A stretch of 43,984 nt of DNA from Microcaldota archaeon (GCA_021834785.1 JAKBRJ010000005.1:1-43984); one strand, 5' to 3'. Shown: positions 9,159-16,686, counted from the stretch's first letter. Made by a program: numbers and translations. The notes: generated from the letters alone by a model not told the origin.

Positions 9159-9186
9159 TATATCAATTAGATATATAAATATATCT
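9159..9186. promoter_or_regulatory. Overlapping palindromes, probable toxin-operon operator and promoter
   Basis: Three half-sites alternate in direction: TATATC (9159-9164), GATATA (9170-9175) and TATATC (9180-9185). They form two overlapping inverted repeats just upstream of the winged-helix gene, and they overlap the TATA-like sequence for leftward transcription. This arrangement is typical of an autorepressed toxin-antitoxin promoter. The AT-rich context weakens the case. Confidence 0.45.
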
Positions 9187-9254
9187 TTTAGATTTATATA
9201 TATTCATTCTTCGTATATCAAACCTCCACCTGTCTTTTCTACATCACTTAGGTT

Positions 9255-9596
9255 TCTCTACATGAACTTAGCAATTCATGTAAAGAAAATCTCCCTCGTA
9301 AATCTCTGAGAAGGTTATTTTTTCCCCGTGCTACTGCACATCAATATTATAGCCGTCCATGTAGAGATTACCCCATCTTACAGCCTACACCCGCCTTTAA
9401 GACATCTTTGGATGTCGCACGGCGGACTACGGCTGCTGCGGCTACTTTGTAGGACATGGCGACGTAAGGCTGATTTTGACCTCCCGCAAAATCAGCCGCT
9501 TGCTAGGTTGCTAGCTTGCAGATCGTTGGGACGTTAGCCCACGTGAATCCAAAGGATGAACGTGCTGGCGTAGTTTAAAGGGCTAGGGTTACCTAG
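9255..9596. other. Hairpin-rich non-coding stretch, possible IS605-type tnpB end or structured RNA
   Basis: No convincing complete gene lies between 9187 and 9657, but hairpins follow one another: 9259-9282 (8 bp), 9401-9416 (GACATC/GATGTC), 9468-9497 (11 perfect bp, GGCTGATTTTG/CAAAATCAGCC), 9502-9515, 9532-9570 (6+5+4 bp with a tandem G-A internal loop) and 9583-9596. A 10-base inverted repeat also joins 9255-9264 with 9358-9367. One forward frame (about 9400-9518) reads GHGDVRLILTSRK before a stop, which looks like a decayed coding end. I read it as the remnant of an IS200/IS605-type element or its guide RNA, or as an unknown structured RNA. Confidence 0.4.
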
Positions 9597-9657
9597 AAAA
9601 GATAGGAATAAAAACACATAGTTAGAATTGATAACATAGTAATTATTGGTAAGTATA

Positions 9658-10182
9658 ATGGCATCTACAATATCGGATTTTATACACAAAACATTTAGCA
9701 ATAAAAATTATTGTGCAAAATGTGCTAAAAGGTATCTTGAGCGTACAGATAAACACCAATGTAAGTTCTGCAATAAATATTTTTGTTCTAGGCATATAGC
9801 ACCAGAAAGGCATAATTTTGAATGTTCTACCATGGAAAAAGATTATATTCAAATAAAGAAATCAGAAAATAATTATTCAGTTCCATACGAAAAATTCAAT
9901 GTTGAAAATTTCGCTAAAATGAAGAAATCAGAGAAAATTGTGTATCTTAAAAAGAAGCAGTTAGAGTTTAAAAAATATCATACAGATAATTTTTGCTCCT
10001 ATTGTGATAAGAGATATAATAGTTGGACAGACGTTCATCAATGTAGATATTGTAATAGATACTTTTGTGTTAGACATTGGGTTCCAGAAACACATAAGTG
10101 CAATGGAAATCCTTTAAGACCGCCCGGAGGCATGATAGAGGTTCATCACGTTGGCGGTAAAATAGATGTGTATGGCAATTAG
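9658..10182 (+). CDS. Protein with two AN1-type zinc fingers
   Basis: 174 residues from the ATG at 9658; an in-frame TTG lies at 9646. Finger 1 uses C19, C22, C35, C38, C43, H46, H52 and C56. Finger 2 uses C113, C116, C129, C132, C137, H140, H146 and C148. Both match the C-x2-C...C-x2-C-x4-C-x2-H-x5-H-C pattern of AN1 fingers, which in eukaryotes bind ubiquitin-linked or proteasomal partners. A basic linker of about 55 residues rich in Lys and Tyr separates them. Codons are strikingly AT-rich compared with the core genes, suggesting recent acquisition. Function in archaea is unknown. Confidence 0.8.
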   Translation: MASTISDFIHKTFSNKNYCAKCAKRYLERTDKHQCKFCNKYFCSRHIAPERHNFECSTMEKDYIQIKKSENNYSVPYEKFNVENFAKMKKSEKIVYLKKKQLEFKKYHTDNFCSYCDKRYNSWTDVHQCRYCNRYFCVRHWVPETHKCNGNPLRPPGGMIEVHHVGGKIDVYGN

Positions 10183-10217
10183 GCAACCTTTTCTTTAACG
10201 GTACTTTCGAATGGTAG

Positions 10218-10361
10218 TTAGCCTCGATAAACAAATATCCTTGTTCTTCTCCTAAATTTATAACCTACATAAACAGCAGGTAAAATTATTACCAAAGCAG
10301 CCGCATCTCCGCCAAACCAAAATAGAATGGCTGCGAAAACGACACATAATAAACCTACTTT
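10218..10361 (-). pseudogene. Remnant of a small membrane protein gene
   Basis: An open leftward frame without a start codon encodes about 47 residues: a hydrophobic pair of segments (GLLCVVFAAILFWFGG, then AALVIILPAVYVGY) and a basic end (KFRRRTRIFVYRG). The peptide looks genuine, but a stop precedes it. Shifting one frame upstream continues into a basic stretch (KISKHRK), which suggests a frameshift in a once longer gene. Confidence 0.45.
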
Positions 10362-10410
10362 CTATGTTTTGAAATCTTAACACTAGCTGCTTAAATAGAT
10401 TGCTCGGATA

Positions 10411-10473
10411 TTATGGCTTTCTAGGTCTACCTTTGATGTAGAATTTGCCATTCTCGAACCAAGCTTTTGACAT
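10411..10473 (-). other. Possible 20-codon peptide or gene remnant
   Basis: A leftward mini-frame starts at an ATG with AGGA 7 to 10 bases upstream and encodes MSKAWFENGK followed by a basic GRPRKP end, similar to an AT-hook-like tail. It lies in the 365-base gap between the AN1 gene and the metzincin gene, which otherwise holds only broken frames. It may be the end of a decayed gene. Confidence 0.2.
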
Positions 10474-10547
10474 ATTAATTTTCCTGAGCCAATCTATTTA
10501 TTACCAATTCATTTTCAACCTTTCTGTATTTAGATGGGTCTCAATTA

Positions 10548-11378
10548 TTATTCGATTCTCAAAGCATCTTTTATTCTTCCAAGCAAGCCTTTCTTCTTTT
10601 TAGTCCAGCGGTTTTCTCCATGTTTATCACCGAAGTCTGTGTTCATGTTTTCATAAGCTTTGTTTATCAGTCTTTTATGTTCCTTATCATCCAGTTTTGA
10701 CGTTGGCTCATCTTTTTCTGTTTTGATGCCTAACTTTTTGCGAGCTTCTTCTATGTCCGTTTTGCTCATGGATTTATATGGAGTTGAAGTGTGCTCTTTG
10801 TGTGGAGCCTTCTTTCTCTTTGTTGTTTTTGGCTTTTGTTTTTCACTTTGCTCTTTCATGTTGCTGATCGGCCTGCCCTCTATGAATTTTATGTAGTTGC
10901 TGTCCTCATTTATTTCAGCGAGCCTTTTTGGGTCTTGCCTGATGCGTTCGTCTGCCTTCCTGTTTTGTTCGGCAGTGATAAATTGTGAACCTCCAGCTTG
11001 AGGTTTCCAAACATTTGGTTTCACATAGTTTTTGATTCTTTCAAAATAAGCTTTCTCATCGGACGAATCGTGCAACAATCCTAGATGATGTATCACTTCA
11101 TGTATGCATGTGCTTTCCAGTTCGTTCATACTTTGTCTTTTCATCTGCCTTTCGGAAATGCAAATTTTGTTCACTCCGCCAGTATGATAGTGTCCGTTTT
11201 CGGGCCCGTTGACTCCTTCCAAAGGGCATCCGTCAAAGTTTACGTAAGGTTTTGGCAACTTGCAGTATTCACATGCCAAGTAGACTGTTTGAATTACCTT
11301 GTCCTTTTTGTATTGCAACTGCCTTTTCTCAAAATCATTGCTGTTCATCCCTGTTTCCCATTCGACCTTAAACGGCAA
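10548..11378 (-). CDS. Metzincin-like zinc metalloprotease with charged tail
   Basis: 276 residues. HEVIHHLGLLHD (H93, E94, H97, G100, H103, D104) is the full metzincin zinc-binding motif HExxHxxGxxH, including the family-marking third histidine and the following acidic residue. Upstream lie CEYC (36-39) and a Cys/His-rich segment around 51-72. Downstream, about 150 residues are highly charged and Lys-rich, probably disordered or nucleic-acid binding. It is not archaemetzincin, because that family's C-terminal cysteine cluster is missing. The start is unclear: TTG at 11378 or ATG at 11348. No signal peptide, so it probably acts inside the cell. Confidence 0.7.
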   Translation of the reverse strand: MPFKVEWETGMNSNDFEKRQLQYKKDKVIQTVYLACEYCKLPKPYVNFDGCPLEGVNGPENGHYHTGGVNKICISERQMKRQSMNELESTCIHEVIHHLGLLHDSSDEKAYFERIKNYVKPNVWKPQAGGSQFITAEQNRKADERIRQDPKRLAEINEDSNYIKFIEGRPISNMKEQSEKQKPKTTKRKKAPHKEHTSTPYKSMSKTDIEEARKKLGIKTEKDEPTSKLDDKEHKRLINKAYENMNTDFGDKHGENRWTKKKKGLLGRIKDALRIE

Positions 11379-11446
11379 AAACAGCTACGCACTTCTTTCC
11401 GCCCATGATTGCGCATTGCTGCAGTGTGGCGCACTGCTTATAGTGC

Positions 11447-12235
11447 CTACACCTCTCCTAAGTACAAGGAGCCAGTCTCATTGAACTTAGTCTCATTGAA
11501 ATGGAAGTTTACAACTTGGCCGCTAGACATTTTTGCGTAGCCGTTTAAATTTAACGGCAGGTTGTACTGGGCAGATATGCATGTGTTGAAGTATACGGTA
11601 GCTGGGATAAATCCTAATGAATCTGCAATGGATCCGTTAACCATGACGGTTGCCGTGCCATTCATGCTATAGCATAGTTGCCCTTTGTAAATCTGCAATC
11701 CGTATGAGTTTGTGGACACGTTGCCAATGGTGCTGAAATTTGCTATTTCATCTGCAAGCTCAAGCATAGGAATGTAAGGCTTCCTGTATACGCAGCTTGG
11801 GAGCGCGTATGGCTGGCCGTTGTACACCGGTTCATGATAAGTAGTGCATACTAGCCCTGGAGCTGATATGTTTGCCAGTCTCGCCGTGACTTCATTATAG
11901 CCATTGCTATACAGTATGTACAGCGCAAGGTATGTGCTGCTACTGTTCTTATTATATGAAAATTGTACATAGGGATCAGAGCCATTAATCGCAATGCTGC
12001 CGTTGTAGCTTAGGTTAAGAGTCTTTGCAGAATTTATCCTTGAAAGCATTATCGATTGCAAGGTACTCGCATTGAGCTGCTTTACCGTTAGCAGCGAATA
12101 TGGCAGCGACCCGTAAACCAAGACAAGGTATGCTAATACGGCTATAATGACTACAGATATGATAAGCCCAATATGCCTGCTCTTTCTCTTATCCGGATAA
12201 GTGCCGCTGCGCTTGCTGTTATTTGCCTTGTACAT
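11447..12235 (-). CDS. Membrane-anchored surface protein, Ser/Asn-rich
   Basis: 262 residues. A basic N-terminus (about 20 residues, rich in Arg and Lys) precedes a single transmembrane helix at about 24-45, giving an N-in, C-out topology. The exterior part is rich in Asn, Ser and Tyr with many N-x-S/T sites for archaeal N-glycosylation and four cysteines that could pair. I recognise no domain. It diverges from the small gene at 12303, and a TATA box lies about 26 bases before its ATG, so the mRNA is probably leaderless. Confidence 0.7.
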   Translation of the reverse strand: MYKANNSKRSGTYPDKRKSRHIGLIISVVIIAVLAYLVLVYGSLPYSLLTVKQLNASTLQSIMLSRINSAKTLNLSYNGSIAINGSDPYVQFSYNKNSSSTYLALYILYSNGYNEVTARLANISAPGLVCTTYHEPVYNGQPYALPSCVYRKPYIPMLELADEIANFSTIGNVSTNSYGLQIYKGQLCYSMNGTATVMVNGSIADSLGFIPATVYFNTCISAQYNLPLNLNGYAKMSSGQVVNFHFNETKFNETGSLYLGEV

Positions 12236-12255
12236 AGATAGATTTTGATGTTGAA

Positions 12256-12275
12256 GGTTTATAAAGGTTTATAAA
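12256..12275. promoter_or_regulatory. Tandem TATA boxes of a divergent promoter
   Basis: GGTTTATAAA occurs twice back to back (12256-12265 and 12266-12275). The TTTATAAA core is its own reverse complement, so it can serve either strand. The left copy lies about 26 bases from the leftward ATG at 12235, and the right copy about 31 bases from the rightward ATG at 12303. Both spacings suit leaderless archaeal transcripts. Confidence 0.55.
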
Positions 12276-12302
12276 TGATATATCCAGTTGAGCAGAACTA
12301 AG

Positions 12303-12461
12303 ATGGCAGATGCCAGTGCGATATACGAGTGCCCCACTGGGAGCTGCATAAAAGAAGGATACCTAAGATTATATATCTCGATAATAGAAAAATTCAGTTC
12401 CAGGTTGTTCGAAGCAGAGATAAGGAAATATGGCATAGAACCAATGTTTAGTAGATTGTAG
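12303..12461 (+). CDS. Small protein of 52 residues, unknown
   Basis: Starts ATG with MADASAIYECPTGSC and continues as an amphipathic helix (YLRLYISIIEKFSSRLFEAE) to a short end. Amino acid use looks like a real protein. The promoter repeat lies about 31 bases upstream. It could be a complete small protein with a Cys pair, or the N-terminal piece of a gene cut by later events, since it ends about 60 bases before the IS200/IS605-like end. Confidence 0.4.
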   Translation: MADASAIYECPTGSCIKEGYLRLYISIIEKFSSRLFEAEIRKYGIEPMFSRL

Positions 12462-12523
12462 CATCCACAAGTGATATATAGTATAAAATGTATCACAAAA
12501 CACTTTATAGGGAACTTATTGCT

Positions 12524-12600
12524 CTGACATCCCCCAACCGCTGAAGGTAAAGAACTTCTACCACAATTGGAAATCGTGGGCTTTCTGCTAGTATTTTTGT
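12524..12600 (+). mobile_element. IS200/IS605-type element end (remnant)
   Basis: CTGACATCCCCCAAC (12524-12538) is followed by TTCTACCAC, a short spacer, GTGGG and CTTTCTGCTAG. The CCAC/GTGG hairpin followed by GGGCTTTCTGCTA resembles the right ends of IS605-family elements. A close copy of the first 15 bases (13 of 15 identical) lies at 8325-8339. No transposase gene remains. The rest of 12461-12797 holds only short broken frames, such as one beginning MDMICNALPRYQ. Confidence 0.45.
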
Positions 12601-12736
12601 ATTAACTGTGCATCTCCTTATATGAGACCTGTTTCCTGATGACTAGAGACGACCAATCCGCATTCGGAAAATGGATATGATTTGCAACGCCCTGCCCAGA
12701 TATCAGATTCCATTCGCCAAGTCATGCATTCTACAT

Positions 12737-12795
12737 GCAGCGGACCTTATTCGAGAACTCGTACATTAAGGCTTTGGGAGTTCAGATTCCCTGCA
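12737..12795 (+). other. tRNA-Leu-like fragment, possible degenerate attachment site
   Basis: GGGAGTTCAGAT followed by TCCCTGCAT (12777-12796) resembles the last bases of tRNA-Leu (GAGAGTTCAAAT, a four-base gap, TCCCTGCAT). GCAG at 12737 can pair with the CTGC end, as in an acceptor stem. Elements that integrate into tRNA genes leave such partial copies at their far side. The match is imperfect and no integrase is present. Confidence 0.3.
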
Positions 12796-12797
12796 TC

Positions 12798-13592
12798 TTA
12801 ATCTTTTTTAAGCTCTATATTGAATGTGCCTGTAGGAAGCTGCTGCATTATCACATCTAGATCGGAGTAATGCAAAAGCGCAGAAAGGCGTTTTGCCGCA
12901 TCTGATTTTTTCATTTTTCCCTGCACAATTGTGGCGCAGGGAGTTTCAATCTTAAGCTTCTCCAATGTTGCTTTCGGCACAACCTTCAGCTTATCCACTT
13001 CTACAAAAGCGAACAGCTCCAATTCCGTGTTCCTGTACCAGTCCCTTTCGCCCTTCAGCATAAAGCTTCCAGTGCCAAGGGATCCCTGGCTTGTCGACTT
13101 GCTTACCTGATCCCTATTCATTGCATATACGTCGACAGATTTCTGCATCTTCTGCCACGCGCTCGAAAAGCATGCGGCGAACTGCGCGACCTCGTTGCGT
13201 ATCTCATGCGGGGCATCAGCACCGCCCTGCAATATCACAACAGACGCCCCGAATATGTCCGAATGAAAGAACAGGTCGTGCTCCGAGAAATGTCTTGAAT
13301 TCAGGAATTCGTTCTGATGCGCGTCCCTGCCACCTATTGCCAGCATGCCGTTGCTTGTGAAGAACCAATGGAACTTCTCATACCAATCCTTGCTGCGCAC
13401 CTTGATTATCTTGCGCTCCTTCACTACATCATTCTTCCTTGCTTCCTCTAAGCGCGCTTCCAAATCCTTTATGACCTCTTTTATTTTTTCACGTTTGTGC
13501 AGAAGCCGTTTGGATTTTTCGTAATATGCGCTTGCGTTCTCCTGTGCGCTCTTTGTAAAATCCACTTTTATTTCCATGGCGACATCCCTCAC
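12798..13592 (-). CDS. NFACT-R domain protein, shortened RqcH-like
   Basis: 264 residues. SAQENASAYYEKSKRLLHKR starts a coiled coil (about 15-55), followed by the NFACT-R (DUF814) domain: WYEKFHWFFTSNGMLAIGGR, DAHQNEFL, FHSDIFGASVVI and later QVSKSTSQGSLGTGSFMLKG. In RqcH/Rqc2 proteins this part contacts tRNA and the 50S subunit during rescue of stalled chains. The NFACT-N and HhH parts (about 350 residues) are absent and the gene begins cleanly. Either ATG at 13592 or 13577 could be the start. The reduced protein might bind the ribosome without catalysing tailing, or work with a separate NFACT-N gene. Confidence 0.85.
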   Translation of the reverse strand: MRDVAMEIKVDFTKSAQENASAYYEKSKRLLHKREKIKEVIKDLEARLEEARKNDVVKERKIIKVRSKDWYEKFHWFFTSNGMLAIGGRDAHQNEFLNSRHFSEHDLFFHSDIFGASVVILQGGADAPHEIRNEVAQFAACFSSAWQKMQKSVDVYAMNRDQVSKSTSQGSLGTGSFMLKGERDWYRNTELELFAFVEVDKLKVVPKATLEKLKIETPCATIVQGKMKKSDAAKRLSALLHYSDLDVIMQQLPTGTFNIELKKD

Positions 13593-13631
13593 ATCTGGGC
13601 AATGCAGAGTTCAACGTCCACAGCAATGGCA

Positions 13632-13829
13632 CTATATAAAGGATAGATTCCCGGCTATGAGCAGTGATATTATTATAGCCATAATGAAGCCTATGAACCC
13701 GACTAGAAGTATGCCTATGATTATTATCTTCGCACTCTTGTTGAACTCCGGAGCATTAGGCTTGTAGCTTATGCTCATTATATGCCGCGAATTTTCAATA
13801 AACCTTTTGAAGTTAGATATTATACCCAT
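13632..13829 (-). CDS. secE: Preprotein translocase subunit SecE/Sec61-gamma
   Basis: 65 residues with the family pattern: an amphipathic helix (FKRFIENSRHIMSISYKPNA) then one transmembrane helix (IIIIGILLVGFIGFIMAII). SecE clamps the SecY channel. In many archaea secE sits next to nusG and the L11-L1-L10-P1 genes. Here it stands alone, diverging from thiI, so the usual cluster is broken. Confidence 0.93.
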   Translation of the reverse strand: MGIISNFKRFIENSRHIMSISYKPNAPEFNKSAKIIIIGILLVGFIGFIMAIIISLLIAGNLSFI

Positions 13830-13943
13830 ATGAACCAGACTTTTATTTTATTACTTAATATAGCTTGTAAGCTTATATTTATTTAGTTATTGATGAAAGA
13901 TTTTAAAATACAATGCCAGAGTGCCGCATTGGATGATGGTCTA

Positions 13944-15098
13944 ATGGATTTTAAAGAATTTGATTGCATAGTAATCCATTTTGGAGAGATATCTATAAAG
14001 GGGAATAATAAGCCGGATTTTACGAAGAGGCTTTACGCCAACATAAAGCAGATGCTTGAAGGCATAGAATATGAAAAATTCGAGATGCTTAGGGACAGGT
14101 TCGTTTTATATCCCAAAAACAACGAAGGGTATGCAAGGTCGCTGGAACGCCTGGGTCGCGTGTTTGGGCTCTCGTGGTATGCCCCTGCTTTGATATCGAA
14201 GAGCAATATAGATAGCATAATCAGGAATTCCAAAAAGATAATCGGAAATGAGGAAACTGTAAAGATAATAGCGCATAGGAGCTACAAGGAACTTGATTTT
14301 ACATCTACTGAATTGATAGGGGAATTCATAAACAGAGAAAAAGAACTCAGATTCTCGATAGATAAGAATTCCAATTCAAAGCTTTACATAAACATTACAA
14401 GGGAAAGGACTTACATGACAAGAGAAAGGCGTGCAGGATTGGGAGGACTGCCAGTCGGGTCGTCCGGAAGGGCTATATCACTTTTTTCCGGAGGCATAGA
14501 TTCGCCGGTAGCTTCGTATTTCGCGATGAAGAAGGGCCTAGGACTTGTATATGTGCATGTGCATGCATTCAGTGACAATGAAGAGGCCGCTGGCTCTAAG
14601 ATAAATGGATTATTGCAGATATTGGGAAGGTACTGCAACAGCATTAGGGTATATTATGTTCCTGCATACCCTTTTCAGAGCGCTGCCATGCGCATACCTC
14701 ACAGATTCGAGCTTGTACTGTTCAAAAGATTTATGTTCAGGCTGGCAGAAAGAATATCTGATATCGAAGGCGCAGACGCAATAGTCACCGGAGAGAGCCT
14801 TGGGCAGGTGGCATCGCAAACGCTGAAAAATATGGCATCATCCCAAAGCGGCGTTGACCAATTTATCTTCAGGCCGCTTATAGGATTCGACAAAAATGAG
14901 ATAATAGAATGCGCAAAAAGTATTGACACGTTCGATATATCTATAAAAAAATACAAGGATGTCTGTTCGATAAGCTCTATAAAGCCCGCAACCGGCACCA
15001 GCATCAGCCTAATTGACAGGTTATCAGAAAGCATTTCAATGGACGATGTGGTTGACAAAGCGCTAGAGCTTGCCATGAAAAAGGATTATAAATTTTAG
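13944..15098 (+). CDS. thiI: tRNA 4-thiouridine synthetase ThiI
   Basis: Adenylates U8 of tRNA and replaces its oxygen with sulfur. The N-terminal ferredoxin-like region starts DCIVIHFGEISIKGNNK, a THUMP domain follows, and the PP-loop ATPase has SLFSGGIDSPVAS. No rhodanese domain is present, as is usual in archaea; a cysteine in DVCSISSIKPATG may take part. Frames open upstream at 13890 (TTG) and 13893 (ATG), but homology begins at the ATG at 13944, which also has GGATGATGG before it. A TATA box lies near 13873. Confidence 0.92.
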   Translation: MDFKEFDCIVIHFGEISIKGNNKPDFTKRLYANIKQMLEGIEYEKFEMLRDRFVLYPKNNEGYARSLERLGRVFGLSWYAPALISKSNIDSIIRNSKKIIGNEETVKIIAHRSYKELDFTSTELIGEFINREKELRFSIDKNSNSKLYINITRERTYMTRERRAGLGGLPVGSSGRAISLFSGGIDSPVASYFAMKKGLGLVYVHVHAFSDNEEAAGSKINGLLQILGRYCNSIRVYYVPAYPFQSAAMRIPHRFELVLFKRFMFRLAERISDIEGADAIVTGESLGQVASQTLKNMASSQSGVDQFIFRPLIGFDKNEIIECAKSIDTFDISIKKYKDVCSISSIKPATGTSISLIDRLSESISMDDVVDKALELAMKKDYKF

Positions 15099-15155
15099 AT
15101 TTTTTCATGCAGGTTTTGGGCAAACTATTAATATTTACAGCACTAGATTATATCC

Positions 15156-16172
15156 ATGCACGAAAAGATAGTTAAACCTAGAGCGCTCAAGCCAGGGGAC
15201 ACAATAAAAATAATAGCGCCGTCATCTATGCTGACAAGCGAATACAACCTGTCACAGGCATTGAAATTCCTTAAGGACAAGGGATTCAAAGTCAGCCTTT
15301 CCAAGAGCATGACCCAAGTTTCAAATGCGAGATATTTCACAGCTGGAGACCATATAAGAACCGCAGAAATAGAGAACGCATTCAAGAGCGATGATATAGA
15401 TGCCATAATAGCGCTCAAGGGAGGTGCAGGCGCCATAGACCTGATAAACATGATAGATTATGACATAATAAAGGATCACCCGAAAATATTTATAGGCTCA
15501 AGCGACATAACTCTTCTGCAGTTGGCGTTCCTAAAAAAAGCAGGTCTCGTTACTTTTCAGGGGCCCATGTTAATAGATTTAATGGAAAATAATAGCAGCA
15601 TTCTGAAGCACAATTGGACGGCATTGATAGACATAATACAAAACGGGTCCGAAGCAGTATTGCGCAATCCAGAAGAAGGCGCGCAGGCGCGTACGCTCAT
15701 AGAAGGCACAGCCAAAGGCAGGATAATAGGCGGTAATTTAAGCATGATCGCACTTATAGCCAATACGGGATATATGCCAAAGACTGATGGCAGCCTCCTA
15801 TTCCTTGAGGATGTCAATGTGGAGCCATGGGTGCTTGACAACCTGCTTACCTCGCTTTTCATAAGAGGGGTAATACAAAAGGCAAGGGGCGTGTTCTTTG
15901 GCGGGTTTCCCCATTACGGAGTGAAAAACGCAATAGATACGCAAACTTCGACATCTTACATAATGGAAAGCATATTTACAGAGGACTATCTTACCGCGGC
16001 AATACACAACACCATACTGGATATAATGACAAGGAAGGCGAAAATCCCTTCGTTCGTGGAGTTTGCATGCTGCCACGGAGAATACGTAACTACGGTACCT
16101 ATAGGCGTGAATGGGGAATTGGATTCAGAAGAAAAAACAGTTACCATGCTCGAAAGCGCGGTTGAGCTGTAA
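15156..16172 (+). CDS. Peptidase S66 family (LD-carboxypeptidase / MccF-like)
   Basis: 338 residues, normal length. S116 in GSSDIT is the nucleophile, E218 in LFLEDVNVEPW and H307 in CCHGEYVTTVPIG complete the Ser-Glu-His triad. Bacterial members trim muropeptides or destroy microcin C7. Archaea have no murein, so an MccF-like role (cleaving acyl-sulfamoyl or peptide-nucleotide toxins) or scavenging of partner-cell or bacterial wall peptides is more likely. Follows thiI by 57 bases. Confidence 0.88.
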   Translation: MHEKIVKPRALKPGDTIKIIAPSSMLTSEYNLSQALKFLKDKGFKVSLSKSMTQVSNARYFTAGDHIRTAEIENAFKSDDIDAIIALKGGAGAIDLINMIDYDIIKDHPKIFIGSSDITLLQLAFLKKAGLVTFQGPMLIDLMENNSSILKHNWTALIDIIQNGSEAVLRNPEEGAQARTLIEGTAKGRIIGGNLSMIALIANTGYMPKTDGSLLFLEDVNVEPWVLDNLLTSLFIRGVIQKARGVFFGGFPHYGVKNAIDTQTSTSYIMESIFTEDYLTAAIHNTILDIMTRKAKIPSFVEFACCHGEYVTTVPIGVNGELDSEEKTVTMLESAVEL

Positions 16173-16284
16173 ATCGCATCCGCTTTTGCATTTCCTTTGA
16201 AAATATAGACGGATGTTTATTTAACACAGAATGCAAAAACCTTTTAAACCTTAATACATTAATTAATCTGAATAAGGTGAAAAC

Positions 16285-16551
16285 ATGGCTGAAAAGAAAA
16301 CAGTTATAACAATAGATCCAAGCTTAGAGTATTCTAGGCGCCTGCATTATAACGAAAAGCATTCTGGATGGCAGATATTCAAGTCGATATACTGGAGCAT
16401 CTATATATTTATCATGGGTGTGATATTATATGCAGTGCCTATGTCAACGAGCCAGTTCTTTGGATGGGCTCTAATGCTGTTTGCATTGTTCTTCATAGTC
16501 TATGGGTTTAGCACATCGCTGCACCTGAAACTGATGAAGAAATATGCATAA
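16285..16551 (+). CDS. Small two-helix membrane protein
   Basis: 88 residues, not recognised. A polar N-terminus (MAEKKTVITIDPSLEYSRRL) precedes helices at about 34-52 and 58-77, with a basic end (LKLMKKYA), so both ends probably face the cytoplasm. AAGGTGA lies just before the ATG and a TTTTAAACC box about 35 bases upstream. A long T-rich tract follows the gene. Confidence 0.65.
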   Translation: MAEKKTVITIDPSLEYSRRLHYNEKHSGWQIFKSIYWSIYIFIMGVILYAVPMSTSQFFGWALMLFALFFIVYGFSTSLHLKLMKKYA

Positions 16552-16559
16552 ATATTAGG

Positions 16560-16605
16560 AAAAGGATTTCTTTTTCTTTTTTCTTCATTTTTCATTTTTT
16601 ATTTA
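16560..16605 (+). terminator. T-rich archaeal terminator
   Basis: Just after the stop of the small membrane gene, the + strand holds repeated T-runs (TTTCTTTTTCTTTTTT and more) without a hairpin. This is the common archaeal termination signal. Confidence 0.6.
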
Positions 16606-16686
16606 TTCTTTGATGTTTATTAAATAATTTGTTATATTCAATATATTTGCCTTGGTAAAGAGCAGGTCTAGCACTAGGTTGATTTG

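Noticed and set aside
9328..9537. 69-codon forward frame in the hairpin-rich stretch
   Set aside because: The residues are mostly Leu/Arg/His from GC-rich hairpins; a neighbouring frame looks more like a decayed coding end.
10548..11378. Archaemetzincin
   Set aside because: The zinc motif is present, but the conserved cysteines that follow it in archaemetzincin are missing.
12269..12496. 75-codon leftward frame upstream of the surface protein
   Set aside because: It lies opposite the better supported 52-residue forward gene and covers the TATA repeats.
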